Below are positions 19,630-31,230 of a DNA stretch of 64,000 nucleotides, piece after piece. Source of the DNA: Globisporangium splendens (taxonomy: Eukaryota; Oomycota; Peronosporomycetes; Pythiales; Pythiaceae); NCBI GenBank assembly GCA_006386115.1, contig VFIW01000142.1, positions 29,683 through 93,682 of the forward strand, given 5' to 3'. Position numbers and translations under genes: made by a program. How positions within the stretch are numbered: the first letter of the stretch is position 1; each line of letters starts with the position of its first letter. The notes beneath the pieces were generated by a model. It was not told the DNA's origin and searched no databases. It was given only the letters and a program-made list of their open reading frames with translations.

Positions 19630-22600
19630 ATGAGCGGGGGCAACGGACAGACCATCACGGTGTGCGGCAATGTGTTCCGGTGCGTAGTTAGGGTGCTTTG
19701 TGTATGTCGTTTGTGGAGTTCAAAGGGGCGAGATGAAAGCCAAAATGAGGGAAACAAACAATAAACAGATGATGCCCTCGAACAACGCTAACATTACGAC
19801 GTCAATGTACATGACGCACTAGGCTGGTCGAGACGATCGGACGCGGATCTTATGGAACAGTACGTCATATAATGCGTTTATGGTGCTTTCTATGGTGTAG
19901 AGGGGGAAAATGGATACTGATGTTGTTGTTTATTGTGTTGTTGGATCATGAACGATATTCACGTGTAGGTGCACAAAGCGATCAACCTGTCGTCTGGTGC
20001 GGCCGTGGCTGTGAAATTGATCGGGAAAGACAAACTACGACGCCCGCATGAGCGCCAGAGCATCGAAAAAGAGATCGAGACCATGCGCGTGGCTGTCGAG
20101 AAATACGAAAACGGACACCCACATATCGTGCGCTTGCTCTGTACTAAGGTGCGGAAATCCTGCTTCAATTTGTGCATATTGACTTTCGTTTGGTTTGCGT
20201 GTATACTGACGAAAGATTTGGTATATATAATTGCTTCTCTATACTTGTGACAGGAATCGCAACACCATATCTTCATCGTTCTGGTGCGTGCGTGACAAGC
20301 ATATCGTGGTTTAGCTCTTGATCGATTAGCTTATTAATGTGGATATGCAATTTTATGTAACGCGCACTTTTGCAGGAATACTGCGCGGGTGGCGATTTGG
20401 CGACGCTGATGAAGGCGAACCATGGGCTCACGGAGGAGCAAGCGCGTCTCTTTATGTCTCAACTAGGTATGCTTCGCATATTGCCTTCGATAATATGCAT
20501 TTATCATCATCGTGCATATGCGCCACTGATCGTGCGTGTCTGCTTGCCTTATTCAGCGTCGGGTCTCCAGTTCCTTCGCTCGCAGAACGTGGTGCATCGC
20601 GATTTCAAACCTGCGAATCTGCTGCTGTCGTCGAAAAACATCGCGAATGCCAAGCTCAAAATCGGTATGACAACTTTATTTATCAGTGCGCCATAATCGA
20701 AGTTGTTGGATCTGACACCGCCTTTGACTGTTGTAAAACTTGTGATTATCATTAGCCGATTTTGGGTTCGCGCGGCAATTGCAGTCCGAGTCGTTGGCAG
20801 AGAGTGTGGTCGGGTCCCCATTGTACATGGCACCGGAGCTGCTTGAGTACAAGAGCTACGATGCGAAGGCAGATCTATGGTCTGTCGGCATTATCCTCTA
20901 CGAGATGCTGGTCAACGACCACCCGTTCCTGGTGGTGGACAACTGCCACGCGACGAACCACTTGGCACTTCGACGCAATATCCAGCGGTACTACGAGCGA
21001 TACGGTCGACTGCGGCTGCCAGCACGCATTTCGGTGTCGCCAGAGTGCGAAGAACTGGTCGAAGGACTGCTTCGCGTGGACCCACGGCAACGGATATCGT
21101 TTGAAGACTTTTTCCGTGCGAGTTTCTTGCTTCCTCCCCTGCCAGCAGACACGAGCGCAGCCACAGATCTTGCGAATTCCACGAACAAACAAGCGCTCGT
21201 GGCTGAGAATCAACCGGAATATGGTAGAGTTATGGTTTTGGAAAGGCTCTTTCATTGTTTCTTGCTGATGCTGATTCATTTGTTCTTGCGTTAAGATGAA
21301 TGGGCTGCATTCAGTGACGAGTATGTGATTGTGGACAACGAGTTTGAGGATGTCGGGCGAAAAGTCTTGGACGGCCACAATCTGAACACCGAGCTCGAGG
21401 AGAAACTGAACGAGATGCCGCGTAAAGTTGTTGCAAATGGCGAGAAAGCAGTGCCGCGAACTCCAGATCTAGCTGTCCGACCAATTCCACCTGCCTCACC
21501 AGCTCAAACAGCAGCATCGACCATCGAGAAAGACAACTGCGTTGTGGTATCGTCGCCACCTGTGGCGGTTCATACCGTTGACACGCATGGGATTATTGAC
21601 GTGGTGGTGGATACATCGACCCCAAGAAACTCCATGGGAGACCATGAACAAAATTTTGAAAGCAAACCACAGACTGCAGCAGTCGACGAGATTGTGGCGA
21701 AAACGGAGAACTGGTTGGTTGGCGAGCGCAAAGAATGGGTGACGGACGATATTCACCTGGAAGAACTGCTTGGCATTTGCTACAAGAGCTTTTCCTGTGG
21801 CAGCATCGGTCTTTTCGTACCAACACCGTTTGGAGACTACATTGCATTCCACGAAGGCTGTCCTCATTACTACTTGTCTATGGAATCAATTGCGGCATCG
21901 AAGCGAGATGGAAGGTATGGAATTTGATCAGATTGACTTTTCTCTGATGGCATGGATTTCTTCTAAAACATGTTTGATGTTGTCTATTTAGGAACCCTCC
22001 GTACGTGCTGGGGTGCATCGTCTTTATTGAAGACTACGTGACTTCAGCGGTATGTTACCCAGCGTGCTCCCAGGATTTCCAGTACTGTTTTCCCTGCCCA
22101 CTAATCTCTTGTTTGATTGATTTTGTAGGAGTCTAATCCATTCAACTTGCGAGAAGGCACGAAATACCATATCGTTACGGTGACACCGCTGTCTTCCTCA
22201 GAGAGTGGCGCAAATGATGGCATGGGTGCTGGTGCTTCTTCGATTGAAGACGAGCTGCCATTATCTCAAGTGCTGACGTCCCGCTCGCCTCGAAATGAAC
22301 CGCCGACGAACAGCTTCTCCTCTGTCCAAGCCGTGGTCAATGCCTCGACGACGCCGCCAACGCAGCACCAGAGAATATCGTTCCGCAGCTTCCACATCAG
22401 CCATTTGGCGTTGTTTTTCTTGAAGGGCGGGAAGCTCCCGTATGTCGCGTTTAACGAAGGTGCGCCGCACTATTACCTGGCAAACGAGTCTCTTCAAGCG
22501 GCGATGCAAAGTGAGGGCGACGGCAGTGACAAGACACCTCCAGCGTACATATGTGGCGAGATCATCTTTATCGACACGTTCCAAGCCACCGAGGTACGTC

Positions 22601-22753
22601 CTTTTATGCTGCTGAATATCAACGCTGACGGAGTTAATCACAAACTTATCTTGTGTTCGTATGGCAACCAAATTGTAGGATTTCAACCCATATCGATTGC
22701 CATACGGAACTCGCTTCCATGTCGTGACTGTTGCAAACCCCAAGAAAACGTAG
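19630..22753 (+). CDS. ATG1/ULK-type autophagy kinase with two C-terminal Claw-like domains
   Basis: Eleven exons: 19630-19679, 19823-19859, 19969-20148, 20254-20283, 20376-20466, 20557-20664, 20756-21223, 21296-21914, 21992-22049, 22129-22593 and 22679-22753. They sum to 726 residues with all phases compatible. The kinase domain is about 18-290: GRGSYG (23-28), AVK Lys45, EYCAGGDL, HRDFKPAN with Asp145 (Phe replaces the usual Leu), DFG 167-169 and APE 191-193; all catalytic residues are present. EYCAGGDL and HRDFKPxN are ATG1/ULK hallmarks. A likely Atg8-interacting motif, SDEYVIVD (Tyr331-Val334), sits just after the kinase, like DDFVMV in ULK1. Two repeats follow, about 485-566 and 630-720, each ending NPF/NPY-x-L-x-x-GT-K/R-Y/F-H-V/I-VTV; they resemble the Claw domain of FIP200/Atg11. 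The ATG13-binding tandem MIT region of normal ULK is not recognisable. The start is the first ATG after a stop-rich leader. Confidence 0.85.
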
Positions 22754-22986
22754 ACTCAAAGACAATGCCAACAGTTTGTGAGAAGCAAGAAAATGAACCG
22801 CCGATCGAAAGAATAAGCGAAAAGTGACGGCGGCAGCGTGGTGACAATACAGCATGCAGCCTTTTATGGTAGAGTTGCATGGCATTCTCACCTTGTTCTC
22901 AAAAAAGTGTATATATGCAAGCAGGCTTTAAAGCTAATCAATCACACGCAATCTAGAATTTTACAAACTTTAACAGCACAACCGCA

Positions 22987-24078
22987 TCAGAGCAGTGGAT
23001 ACGCCGAGATTTCTTTCGAGACGTCCGACACCAGCACGAGGTTTTGATGCAGACACGTTGTGATCGCGTTTGGTTTCCTCTCAACCGCGAATTCCTTGAC
23101 AATGTCCAGGTTGTTGGCGGCCGTGGTGCTGTCGTCGCTCGCGTGGTCACCAGTGCCTGGATTGTTGAGCGCGTGCTGGTAGTCCCACACGCAGATCTTC
23201 GCGTCGTTGCCGCTGGAGAGCAGCCACTCGTTTGGCTTGAACACTGGGAAATGCACCTGCGAGACTGCAGCAGAGTGCTGCTTCAAGCGACGCACCATTT
23301 GCTTGGAGGAAAAGTCGACGATCGCAATCGATGCGTCCCCGAGACCCGCCGCAAAGGACTTTCCATTCGGCGCAAACGCGATCGAGTGCACCAGTGGCGG
23401 GTTGAACATCTGATTCACGCCTGCTGTGGCACTGCTTGCACCTCCCACAGAATCCAAGCTATTAACGCCAGTGTTGAGATCGATCTTGAATTTCATGCGT
23501 CCACGCGAAAAGTCCCAGAACAACAGGAATCCGTCCATGCCGCCAGAGACCAGATCCCACGGCGCATTCGGTCGGAATGGTGCTGCACTGCAGATATTCA
23601 CGTGCTGGCCGCGCAAGGTCTTGTACAAGCGATGCGCCTCCATGTCGTAGATTCGGATGTCACCGTTGTCATCGGGCGCGGACAGATACTTGCCCTGCTT
23701 GCCTGGATGCCGAGACAGCGCATTGATCTCGTCGTCGTTGTCCTGCAGGATCTCCTTGCTGGCGCAGTTGAAGATGAGCCCCTCTTGGCGCAAGTCGAAC
23801 GTGAGCACCTTGTTGCCCGCTGCGACGTGAATGTAGTCGCCGTTAGCGCTGAACACCATCGAGTTCACGGCGCTCTCGTCCTGGTCGTCGTCGGACGTGA
23901 GCCCCAGCGCTTTCTTGATGTTCATCGACCGCGTCGCGCGCGTCGTGCGCACGTCCCAGAGCCGGCACGAGCCATCGTCGCTGCCTGACGCCAGTACGTG
24001 CGGGTGCTTGTCCTCCTCCACGAGCAGCGCGCTCACGCTGTCGCGGTGGCCTCTGAACTTGACGAGTGGCGTCGTCAT
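22987..24078 (-). CDS. WDR53-like WD40-repeat protein
   Basis: Single-exon minus-strand gene, 363 residues from the preferred start. WD repeats are recognisable from the first residues (GHRDSVSALL ... ASGSDDGSCRLWD) to the end (LLSSGNDAKICVWDY). WDR53-specific stretches are visible: DEINALSRHPGKQ, DDNGDIRIYD, HVNICSAAPFRPNAPWDLVS, GGMDGFLLFWD, FNPPLVHSIAFAPNG and AAVSQVHF. WDR53 is a probable CUL4-DDB1 substrate receptor; here that is by family only. The frame continues 17 codons upstream to 24129, but a TCATTTCC initiator-like sequence lies between the two Mets, and the residues before MTTPLVKFRGH look nonconserved, so 24078 is chosen. Confidence 0.87.
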   Translation of the reverse strand: MTTPLVKFRGHRDSVSALLVEEDKHPHVLASGSDDGSCRLWDVRTTRATRSMNIKKALGLTSDDDQDESAVNSMVFSANGDYIHVAAGNKVLTFDLRQEGLIFNCASKEILQDNDDEINALSRHPGKQGKYLSAPDDNGDIRIYDMEAHRLYKTLRGQHVNICSAAPFRPNAPWDLVSGGMDGFLLFWDFSRGRMKFKIDLNTGVNSLDSVGGASSATAGVNQMFNPPLVHSIAFAPNGKSFAAGLGDASIAIVDFSSKQMVRRLKQHSAAVSQVHFPVFKPNEWLLSSGNDAKICVWDYQHALNNPGTGDHASDDSTTAANNLDIVKEFAVERKPNAITTCLHQNLVLVSDVSKEISAYPLL

Positions 24079-24129
24079 CTCTCGGAAATGAACGAATCGA
24101 GCGCTCAGCGATTGGAAGCCATCGATCAT

Positions 24130-27100
24130 GCATGCCGATCAGTGCGGACTTAATCGAGAGAACAAAACAAGAATGATGGTCGATGAGTAGTACCGTGGAT
24201 TGCAATATAATGTGTGTCGAGCACATGTTGCTGATTACGGTACTGTGCTCGGTCTTTATCGAAAGAAGGGTGTATGAAATCGATTCTTAGCACTTCAGGG
24301 TGTACACTAACAAATAGGTGAAAACAGAAAAACAAAGACATCAGAAAAAAGAGGTGATGTTTTTTTGTTGCCGTTGGTGCAGAAAATGTATTGATTGTTG
24401 GCTGATTTGAGATCGTGGAGTTGCTATGTTAGCAAAGTCGCTCTCGCCCGCTTGTCGTTCTTTGACCAAGAATTCACCCACCACGAACCTGGATGGCGTG
24501 ACCTCAAGTAGGGATCAAGAAGCGCGATGACGTCCACTCGCGGCTGCGTTTCCATGAGTCACAAGAGCACACAGAACGGCACGTTGCCTCTCCTGTGCTT
24601 CCCTCTGCATTGCGTAAGAGAGACGCATTCGACACGTAATTGCGTGGATACAGACGTCTGCTTCCTTCAATTGCGCATGTGCGTCTTTGAACCCCTAGGT
24701 TCAGGGACGTACATGCATGCTGCCAGACAGTTATTACATTACCAACGATGCTTGACCACAGTGACACTGCAACATGGCTGCATTTTAGCTCCCCTCAGTT
24801 GTAGACTTGACTCGCGACCACGTCCTCTATGAAGCCACATTGGGGTATGGTTCTGAGAATGCACAGTACGCACAGGCAAGTAGTCATGTTGTGAAGGCAA
24901 CGTGGAGGTATGATTCCACGAACTGGCAGCGAAATTGTTTGGCTCCAGAAAGTGCGCTTCTTTCGAGGATATGCAAGTTGCTCTCGCTGGCGGGAGAGGT
25001 CAAGCCCGTCCATCCGACGCAGTTCTTTAAATGCGCCTTGAGAAGATGCATTAGGGTGACAAACGAAGACTTTCCTTGCGTCTTGATCCAAAACGCAACC
25101 TGCAAATCGTAATAACGTCACCATGAATACAGTACGATCACATCCAAAAAGTGATTGAGACATTGTATTCAAAATCACCCAAAAGAGACATACTGTATGA
25201 GCTGCACCTTGCTTTTGAAAGACTCATCAACACTAAAAGATCGCAAATCGGCAGCCTGATCTGCAGAAGTCATTTTGGAAAGCTGACGGCAGAAATCACT
25301 GAGAAAAGTCACTCGGAGACCTGATCTGAGATCGTTAGCTCGCTGACCAGATCTGAGATCTTTTGTCCAATTGTTTCGGCCATTGGTGGTCGCTTTCCCT
25401 CTGCTGCAATGGCGATATGTGCATACTGAGAAATCTCCTTCTCTCACGTTTGAATGTGCAAACTTGCCGATTTGAAAAGAGAGATATCACCTCCGATTTG
25501 GAGGGGATATCCATTCGAGAGAAGCCACAGTGACACTGATTTGAATGTATTCGTATCACACTCGATGGGTGGTGTGCAAGCAGGCAGCCTTACCGATCGC
25601 TCATTACCCACCTCCATCACAGCTTTCACATCTTGGTCCTCGCCGCCAGTCGTGATGATACTGTAACTCACGCGATTGTACCAGGCACTGCGATATTTCG
25701 TCGTTCGCGAAAGCAAGTCAGCAGTGGATCCGCAAAAGCCAGAAAGCCACTTCAATGAGACGTCCCTCTGATAATACCTAGCAACACTATATCATAAATT
25801 TCTGAAAATAAGAGGTCAACTAAACCTATTTCTTATTACTTCACTTACTTCACAAAGGTTATTGTAAAGTCAGAACTTTTAGTTGCTGCGAAACCAGAGA
25901 GTTGTGTGGCAGAAAAGCCCGATTGTTTGATCTACGATATGAGGACGCCGTTGTAGCCATACTTGAGAGGACAGAGTGTGCGCGCATGGATCCAAGCTCT
26001 CTTCCTCACTCAGAAGCAAAAGTCACAGAAAAAGATCGCAATCTACGTGGCTCCTTCCATTCTTTCTCGAGGAACCCATGGTAGCTGCTCAAACTCATAC
26101 CTCAGGATTCAAAAGAACCAGCGCATTGCTGTCCCCAAGTGGCTTCATTCCAGTCGAATCAGAAGCGAAGCTTCAGAGAAATAGGTCGCGACGCGACATA
26201 TATCACTATTTTACTGAAAGCAAGACACATTCTCTGTGTTCGGTGTATTGTATTTTGGATCCGACAGAAGTGACGGAGCGTGCAGGATCTGGGAGGTTGT
26301 GGAGTTTGGGGCCGTTCGAAACATGGATCCATTGTCATTTTACGGTTTCAGGTTGCACACAAGTGTCGGCAGCATAGAAACGCGCATCTCGTGGTGTCAA
26401 TTAGCCCCCTAACTGCGTTTTGTTTATTTATGTATCCTTGAGGTTGTTTTCTCATCTCATCTGTCCCATGCAGGACAATCGTGTCTGCAGCCACGATGTC
26501 GGTTCAGCGAGAGACAACTCGCCTTTGCTGAACCCTGTTGTGGGTACAGAATGCTCTGATAACTAAAACGTACCGCTGCCAGCACAATTCAACGACCGGA
26601 AACTGCCAAAGGATCTCGCACCAAAACGTAGGTTCATAAGTTGAAGAAGCTCTTTCTAAAATAAGTAAGCAAGCGTTGCACTCAAATCTGTACAGTAAAA
26701 TACTAAACCCTCTGTAAACTGGCAAATGAAGTTTGCAGCTACGCAGGTTTTGGCTCTCAAGCTTTAAGCAGACTAGCTCCGAGTTTTCCTCCTTGCCTAC
26801 TTCCCAAGCTTTGCGCAAAATAGGAGTTGGTGTGCATGAATTTGATAGAATTGATGACACGAGTCTAAATCGCGGAAAGTTGTTCGTTCAAGTCTGTCAT
26901 ATATGTTCCTGATCCGAGTTCAAACAAGTGCCAAGGGTGCACCTTCCTTCCTTCCTTCCTTCCTTCCTCCCTTCTTCCTTGATCCCACCTTGAACTCTTC
27001 CCTTACTGTTGGAAAAAAAGGAAGTGATATCGGCAGCGGCGATTGCGTTTGGGTGATAGCTCCTCCTCGTCCCCGCGACCCGTTTTGAATCCACTGCCAG

Positions 27101-28522
27101 AAAACTCATATCGTGCAAACTTACTTACCTTCGAGACGCGTTTTGCTAAATTGTCGTTGGTAAACAAAGAGTCATCAAAGCAAAAAGATGGTCAGTGCGT
27201 AACTTGCCACTTTCTAATTCAAGCATGTGCTGGCATTTCTCTGAGACTGGTGTGTTTTCCATCTAGAGCGACAAAACAGCCTAGGGATCGATAATTCGGA
27301 CCAGCTGCAATTTCTCCAGTTTCTCCTTCTCTCTCGCTCAATCTGGCCCAGACTTTGGAAAAAAGTTGATTTAGGAGGGAGAAAATGGTCGCACCTGTGG
27401 GTTGACTCTTGTCGTGCGTGCATGGTCATTCCTGCGAACAGCAGGAAGTCTAACGGTGCTGCGCGTAAAGTGAGGCGCCTTCCGTGAGAGGATCCGTGTT
27501 CCCTCGACCTCGTCAGCCTCTGTACCTCGAACCAACATAAACGAAACGATTAGGGTCTGTTGAACCCTCATTTTACTGCAATTCCGAGCACTAAAACAGA
27601 GCTGGGGAGTGCACCGGCAACTCATAATTACTCACATGCAAGTTTTCAGGATTGTAAAATAACTGGACACGATCACCATCTGGACACTGATCACTACACA
27701 CAGAATCAAGAAATCTGACAGCTATCAAGTAATACTTGCGCATGCTGCAAACACACATGTATGGACTCTACTGATGAGAGAGAGATTGTATGCAGGGACA
27801 ATAATCTGCCGCCCATCTCGACGCGCTCTTGATTGAACCCAGTCTGTCGTTCTCCTTGAACGCGCAATCGGAGCGTCGCGTTGTTGCGACCTTTCCAGCA
27901 AAGAACTCGGTGCTCGGCATGCCGAAAGGCGAGTTCGAGGTTTGTTCTTGCGCTTGCTGCTGCGAAGAGCGGCGGAAAGTGGGCGACCATGGTGCCCGAC
28001 CTTTCGCAACTGAGTTCCACTGCCAGTGCTGAGCTGGACAGAAAAATGGAAGGTAATAAATAGAACAGATTTGTTGACCAGGTGCCCTGTTTTAGAGCTA
28101 AAAGTGGGATGCGATGCGCGAAGTGCACATGTCAGATCCTATAGAGCAAGCGAAGAGAGCGAGATCCGTGGACAAATAAATCAGATCTGTCCTTTCGATA
28201 GCTTGCTGCAATTTCGTGATATGCATTTTCACAATATATACGTTTTCATCGATATTCTTACGCACCACGACTACAAAGCGGTGGATGGGTTCCCATAAAA
28301 TTTAAAAGCAATATCAGGTGTACGGGTGTGGGTACGTGTAGGTTCGCGCTGGTTTGTGTAACCCACGTGGGATGGAAGAGACAAGAGGATGCGTTCAGAT
28401 GGGCGTTGCAATGTGATGCGATGCGCTGAGCCGCGAGCCTCTTCATGCCGCATGGTCAACAAAGCATAAACCGCTGCACCCCACAACCCAGAAGCGAAGC
28501 GAAACGACTGCCCCAAAGCGTC
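24130..28522 (+). other. Gene-poor 4.4-kb stretch
   Basis: Low-GC DNA with only short overlapping frames on both strands, none with coding bias or a recognisable motif. Possible relics: a 103-codon minus frame at 25444-25755 and a 133-codon plus frame at 25976-26377. Near 25324-25360 the words GATCTGAGATC recur three times in partly palindromic order. A TTCC tetranucleotide run lies at 26943-26968. I see no LTR, no tRNA and no transposase in it; it may be decayed sequence. Confidence 0.4.
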
Positions 28523-28535
28523 CATTCTCCAATTT
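28523..28535 (+). promoter_or_regulatory. Perfect oomycete initiator
   Basis: CATTCTCCAATTT matches every position of CATTYYNCAWTTT. Transcription would start at the A of the CA (28524), about 63 nt before the ATG at 28587, a typical short oomycete 5' leader. Confidence 0.7.
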
Positions 28536-28586
28536 CACGGCATCCGTCAAAGCGTCGGCAAAGCACCAGTCTCGAATATCATCAGA

Positions 28587-29087
28587 ATGCAGCAGCACCC
28601 GCCAGTCAAGTCCATGCGCACGATCTCCCGCCAGGAGCTGGAGAAAGCGGTCGGTGCGATCATCTCGCGCTCGTCGTCGCTGCGCCAGCGCATGCTGCGC
28701 GTGAAGAAGGCGATCGAGAAGGAGGTCGACGAGGTGGATCAGTACACGATGGAGATCGAGGAGTGTCTCGAGCGCATCGACGAGATCGAGGCGTTCTGTA
28801 AGGAGGTGCGGTGTGACCAGGCGATCGCCAAGCACTGCGTCGCGGCCAACATGGACGTCGAGAGCGAGCTCGAGGAGCTGCTGATCGAGCGCGAGGAAGA
28901 GACCCAGCTGCTCACGCGCATGATGCAGACCCGCGAGATGCACGCCGAGGCGCACAAGAAGCTGCTGCAGCACTTTGCCGTGCTGCACCGCGAGTGGCTC
29001 CACGTCAAGAAGCAGCAGCGCGCGCTCGCCATGGTGCTGCTGCGCATCAGTCTCGTGCGCATCGCGCGCCGAAAAGCCATTATTTAA
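28587..29087 (+). CDS. Coiled-coil protein, unknown function
   Basis: Single exon, 166 residues, with strongly GC-biased third positions and a perfect initiator upstream. Apart from the first 12 residues it is one long amphipathic helix, with heptads such as LEKAVGAIISRSSSLRQRML, IEKEVDEVDQYTMEIEECLE and VESELEELLIEREEE, and a basic C-terminus (RIARRKAII). No signal peptide, no membrane segment. Length and layout would suit a small adaptor of a larger coiled-coil complex (BLOC-, kinetochore- or centriole-type), but no family is recognised. Confidence 0.75.
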   Translation: MQQHPPVKSMRTISRQELEKAVGAIISRSSSLRQRMLRVKKAIEKEVDEVDQYTMEIEECLERIDEIEAFCKEVRCDQAIAKHCVAANMDVESELEELLIEREEETQLLTRMMQTREMHAEAHKKLLQHFAVLHREWLHVKKQQRALAMVLLRISLVRIARRKAII

Positions 29088-29820
29088 GCAAGCAGCCCAA
29101 GAGATGACGTCTTCTTCCATCCAGCGTGGTCGACAGCCACGAGTCCGAGCACCAGACGACCGTCATATTGAGCACCGCTCATAGACGCATTTGACGACGC
29201 TCTTCTACCGCATACAGGTACATGCGCAGACACAACCCATAGTAAGCGAGACAGAGAGCCCCGCTAGTCTCCGTACCATAGACCACCCGTGATAGTTAGC
29301 TTATTTATGTATAATAACTAATATCCCCACTCCCTCTACCTCCATTCCTTCTTGCTTTTACCTCCATCCATCGCCGTTCCATTTCATTCTGCACACGACA
29401 CAAGAGGCTTACACCCACACTATGACACTGTACAGTAGCCGAAAGGAGGATCAAGCGTTGCTAAAGTATGAGTGTGTCCATGCCGCAATCCAGAACAATT
29501 CATCTTCCGCAGCGAATCATCCCCATCGCATGTCCTTCCTTCCATCCAATTGCAGGACCAGTGTCAAGCCAAGAGGCATCCTGACAGTGTTGGTCGCTGT
29601 GTGCGCCACACCAAATGCGCATTCCAGCTCCTCGTCGCCCACATGCGCACACTCCATGAGCATCCTCCTTTGGCGCTACTGCAGGTGGGGTCGTACTGTA
29701 GGTATTCGTCGTGCTGCTTGGGAACGTGGTGTTTGCATGGACGTCATTTTTCAAATTGCGTGCAATGGTGTAGTGTAGTGGTGTGGCAGTGGCATGGGTG
29801 ATCTATTTGTTAGTATGTAA
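29088..29820 (+). other. Noncoding stretch before the tRNA pair
   Basis: AT- and C-rich, with only chance frames (for example 29422-29778). It contains the 3' UTR of the coiled-coil gene; nothing else is supportable. Confidence 0.35.
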
Positions 29821-29893
29821 GTCCTTGTGGCCTAATGGATAAGGCGTCGCCCTCCGAAGGCGGAGATTGTGGGTTCGAGTCCCATCAAGGACG
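29821..29893 (+). tRNA. tRNA-Arg (anticodon CCG), copy 1
   Basis: 73 nt. The acceptor stem GTCCTTG pairs with CAAGGAC, with discriminator G. Box A is TGGCCTAATGG and box B GGTTCGAGTCC. The anticodon stem TCGCC/GGCGG encloses loop CTCCGAA, so the anticodon is CCG, reading CGG (Arg). No intron and no encoded CCA. A T5 stretch follows at once. Confidence 0.95.
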
Positions 29894-29898
29894 TTTTT
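29894..29898 (+). terminator. RNA polymerase III terminator of tRNA copy 1
   Basis: TTTTT directly after the discriminator base, followed by further T-rich sequence. Confidence 0.7.
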
Positions 29899-30064
29899 CT
29901 TTTCTATTTTTTTCTCTCTTCCTTTCTTTCTGTCCCGTACTGTGCTGTGTGTTGAGAGCGTGCTGGATACGGTTTGAAGAGTGGAGGTGTATTTTTTTGT
30001 CAAAAATCAGTACTTTTGTAAGAAAGCAGTTAGTGTGCAAAATGGAAATCAGTACTTTCGTCCA

Positions 30065-30137
30065 GTCCTTGTGGCCTAATGGATAAGGCGTCGCCCTCCG
30101 AAGGCGGAGATTGTGGGTTCGAGTCCCATCAAGGACG
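30065..30137 (+). tRNA. tRNA-Arg (anticodon CCG), copy 2
   Basis: Identical over all 73 nt to the copy at 29821-29893, same strand, 171 nt of spacer between them. The same stems, box A and box B are present. The flanking spacer differs, so only the tRNA body is duplicated or maintained identical. Confidence 0.95.
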
Positions 30138-30138
30138 C

Positions 30139-30144
30139 TTTTTT
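30139..30144 (+). terminator. RNA polymerase III terminator of tRNA copy 2
   Basis: TTTTTT one base after the tRNA 3' end. Confidence 0.7.
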
Positions 30145-30575
30145 CGACTTGATGCTGCTCACAAAACAGTACTGTAAACACCCTGAATACAACACTTGTA
30201 AGCTCACAGTGACTGGGTGGCACACCAAGTGGGTCATTCACACAGTGGTGCTTGCACTTGCACAACCAAACAGAATGCAGGCTTCATGCGCGCGGATGCC
30301 AACAGGGAAATGCGCGCTATGGAAACGCTCTTTGACGCTGTTATCTTCCAGTCTGTTGTACGCCAGGCAGCGGCGCACCGACAGCAGATGGCGCGTTGTA
30401 TTTATGGACCTGGCCGATTGCGTCTATTTTCGAGCTCCATCTCGACAAACGAGCCTTCTGCTCTGTTGCGAGGGGTCAGATTCTTGACTTTGGGCATGCA
30501 GAAGACCACGTAAAAGCAAGGTGGCTGGCGAAGGGGAGCGTCAAGAGCGCGGGTAATTCGGACAAGTCACGACAA

Positions 30576-31155
30576 ATGGTGTCTCCGAGTTCCAAGCGGA
30601 GTGCGCATTTCGCAAACGTGCGCGGGTCAGAGGACAATCGCCATGGAGACCGCAAGGGTGAGAAGAAGTGCAACGCTCCAGCAAGTGGGAACGAGGTGAG
30701 AATGGCGCTGTTTACTGTTCGGCAATACGTAATCCATTGGCTAACTTTGGTAAATCGCTTATGTTTAGCATCGAAAGCAAAAAGTGTATTCAAGCGGCGA
30801 CGACTCCAAGCGCTTGCCGAAGCTCGAAGCCCATGTACGGCAGGCGCTTGCAGCTTTCCGTGTTGATGCGCACAAGAACGCGCTTCCTGCAGCCAGCACG
30901 ATCAAGGAATGTATCGCGCATATTGAGAACGCCAGTCGCGACGACACGGAGATTGAAGTAGCCGAGTTTCGCAAGTGCTTGTTCGCGTTGGGAGTGTCAC
31001 CATATGATACAGCGCTCTTGTTGGACCATTTTGACAAGGAGAACTCTGGGTTTACAGATGGGAAGATGCTGTCAAACCATTTGCTCGCCAATCCTTCCGG
31101 AACAAGAAATCTTCATTTGGTTGATGAGGACAACAATACGAGCGGAGGCGTGTAG
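30576..31155 (+). CDS. Poly-EF-hand protein, segment 1 (N-terminal part, ends at in-frame TAG)
   Basis: Exon 30576-30695 is joined by a 73-nt GT..AG intron to 30769 onward; the frame closes at TAG 31153-31155. The N-terminus is basic, polar and disordered (MVSPSSKRSAHF). It is followed by a helical part with one degenerate EF-hand pair (EVAEFRKCLFALGV, then LLDHFDKENSGFTDGKML). Past the TAG the same frame continues without break into segment 2, so this is probably the front of a single larger protein. The start at 30576 is the best ATG near the coding rise; an upstream start in the same frame is possible. Confidence 0.6.
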
Positions 31156-31230
31156 CATAAGCTGACACCTGGAAAAGCTGCGACGAATTCAGCAAGCAGT
31201 ACGACTATTTCATCGTTGGAAGAGCGTGCA

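Noticed and set aside
23044..23988. 314-codon plus frame opposite the WD40 gene
   Set aside because: Antisense shadow; the minus strand has intact WD repeats.
24130..28522. CRISPR array, rRNA or large hidden gene in the gene-poor stretch
   Set aside because: No regularly spaced repeats, no rRNA-like sequence and no long coding frame; only short simple repeats.
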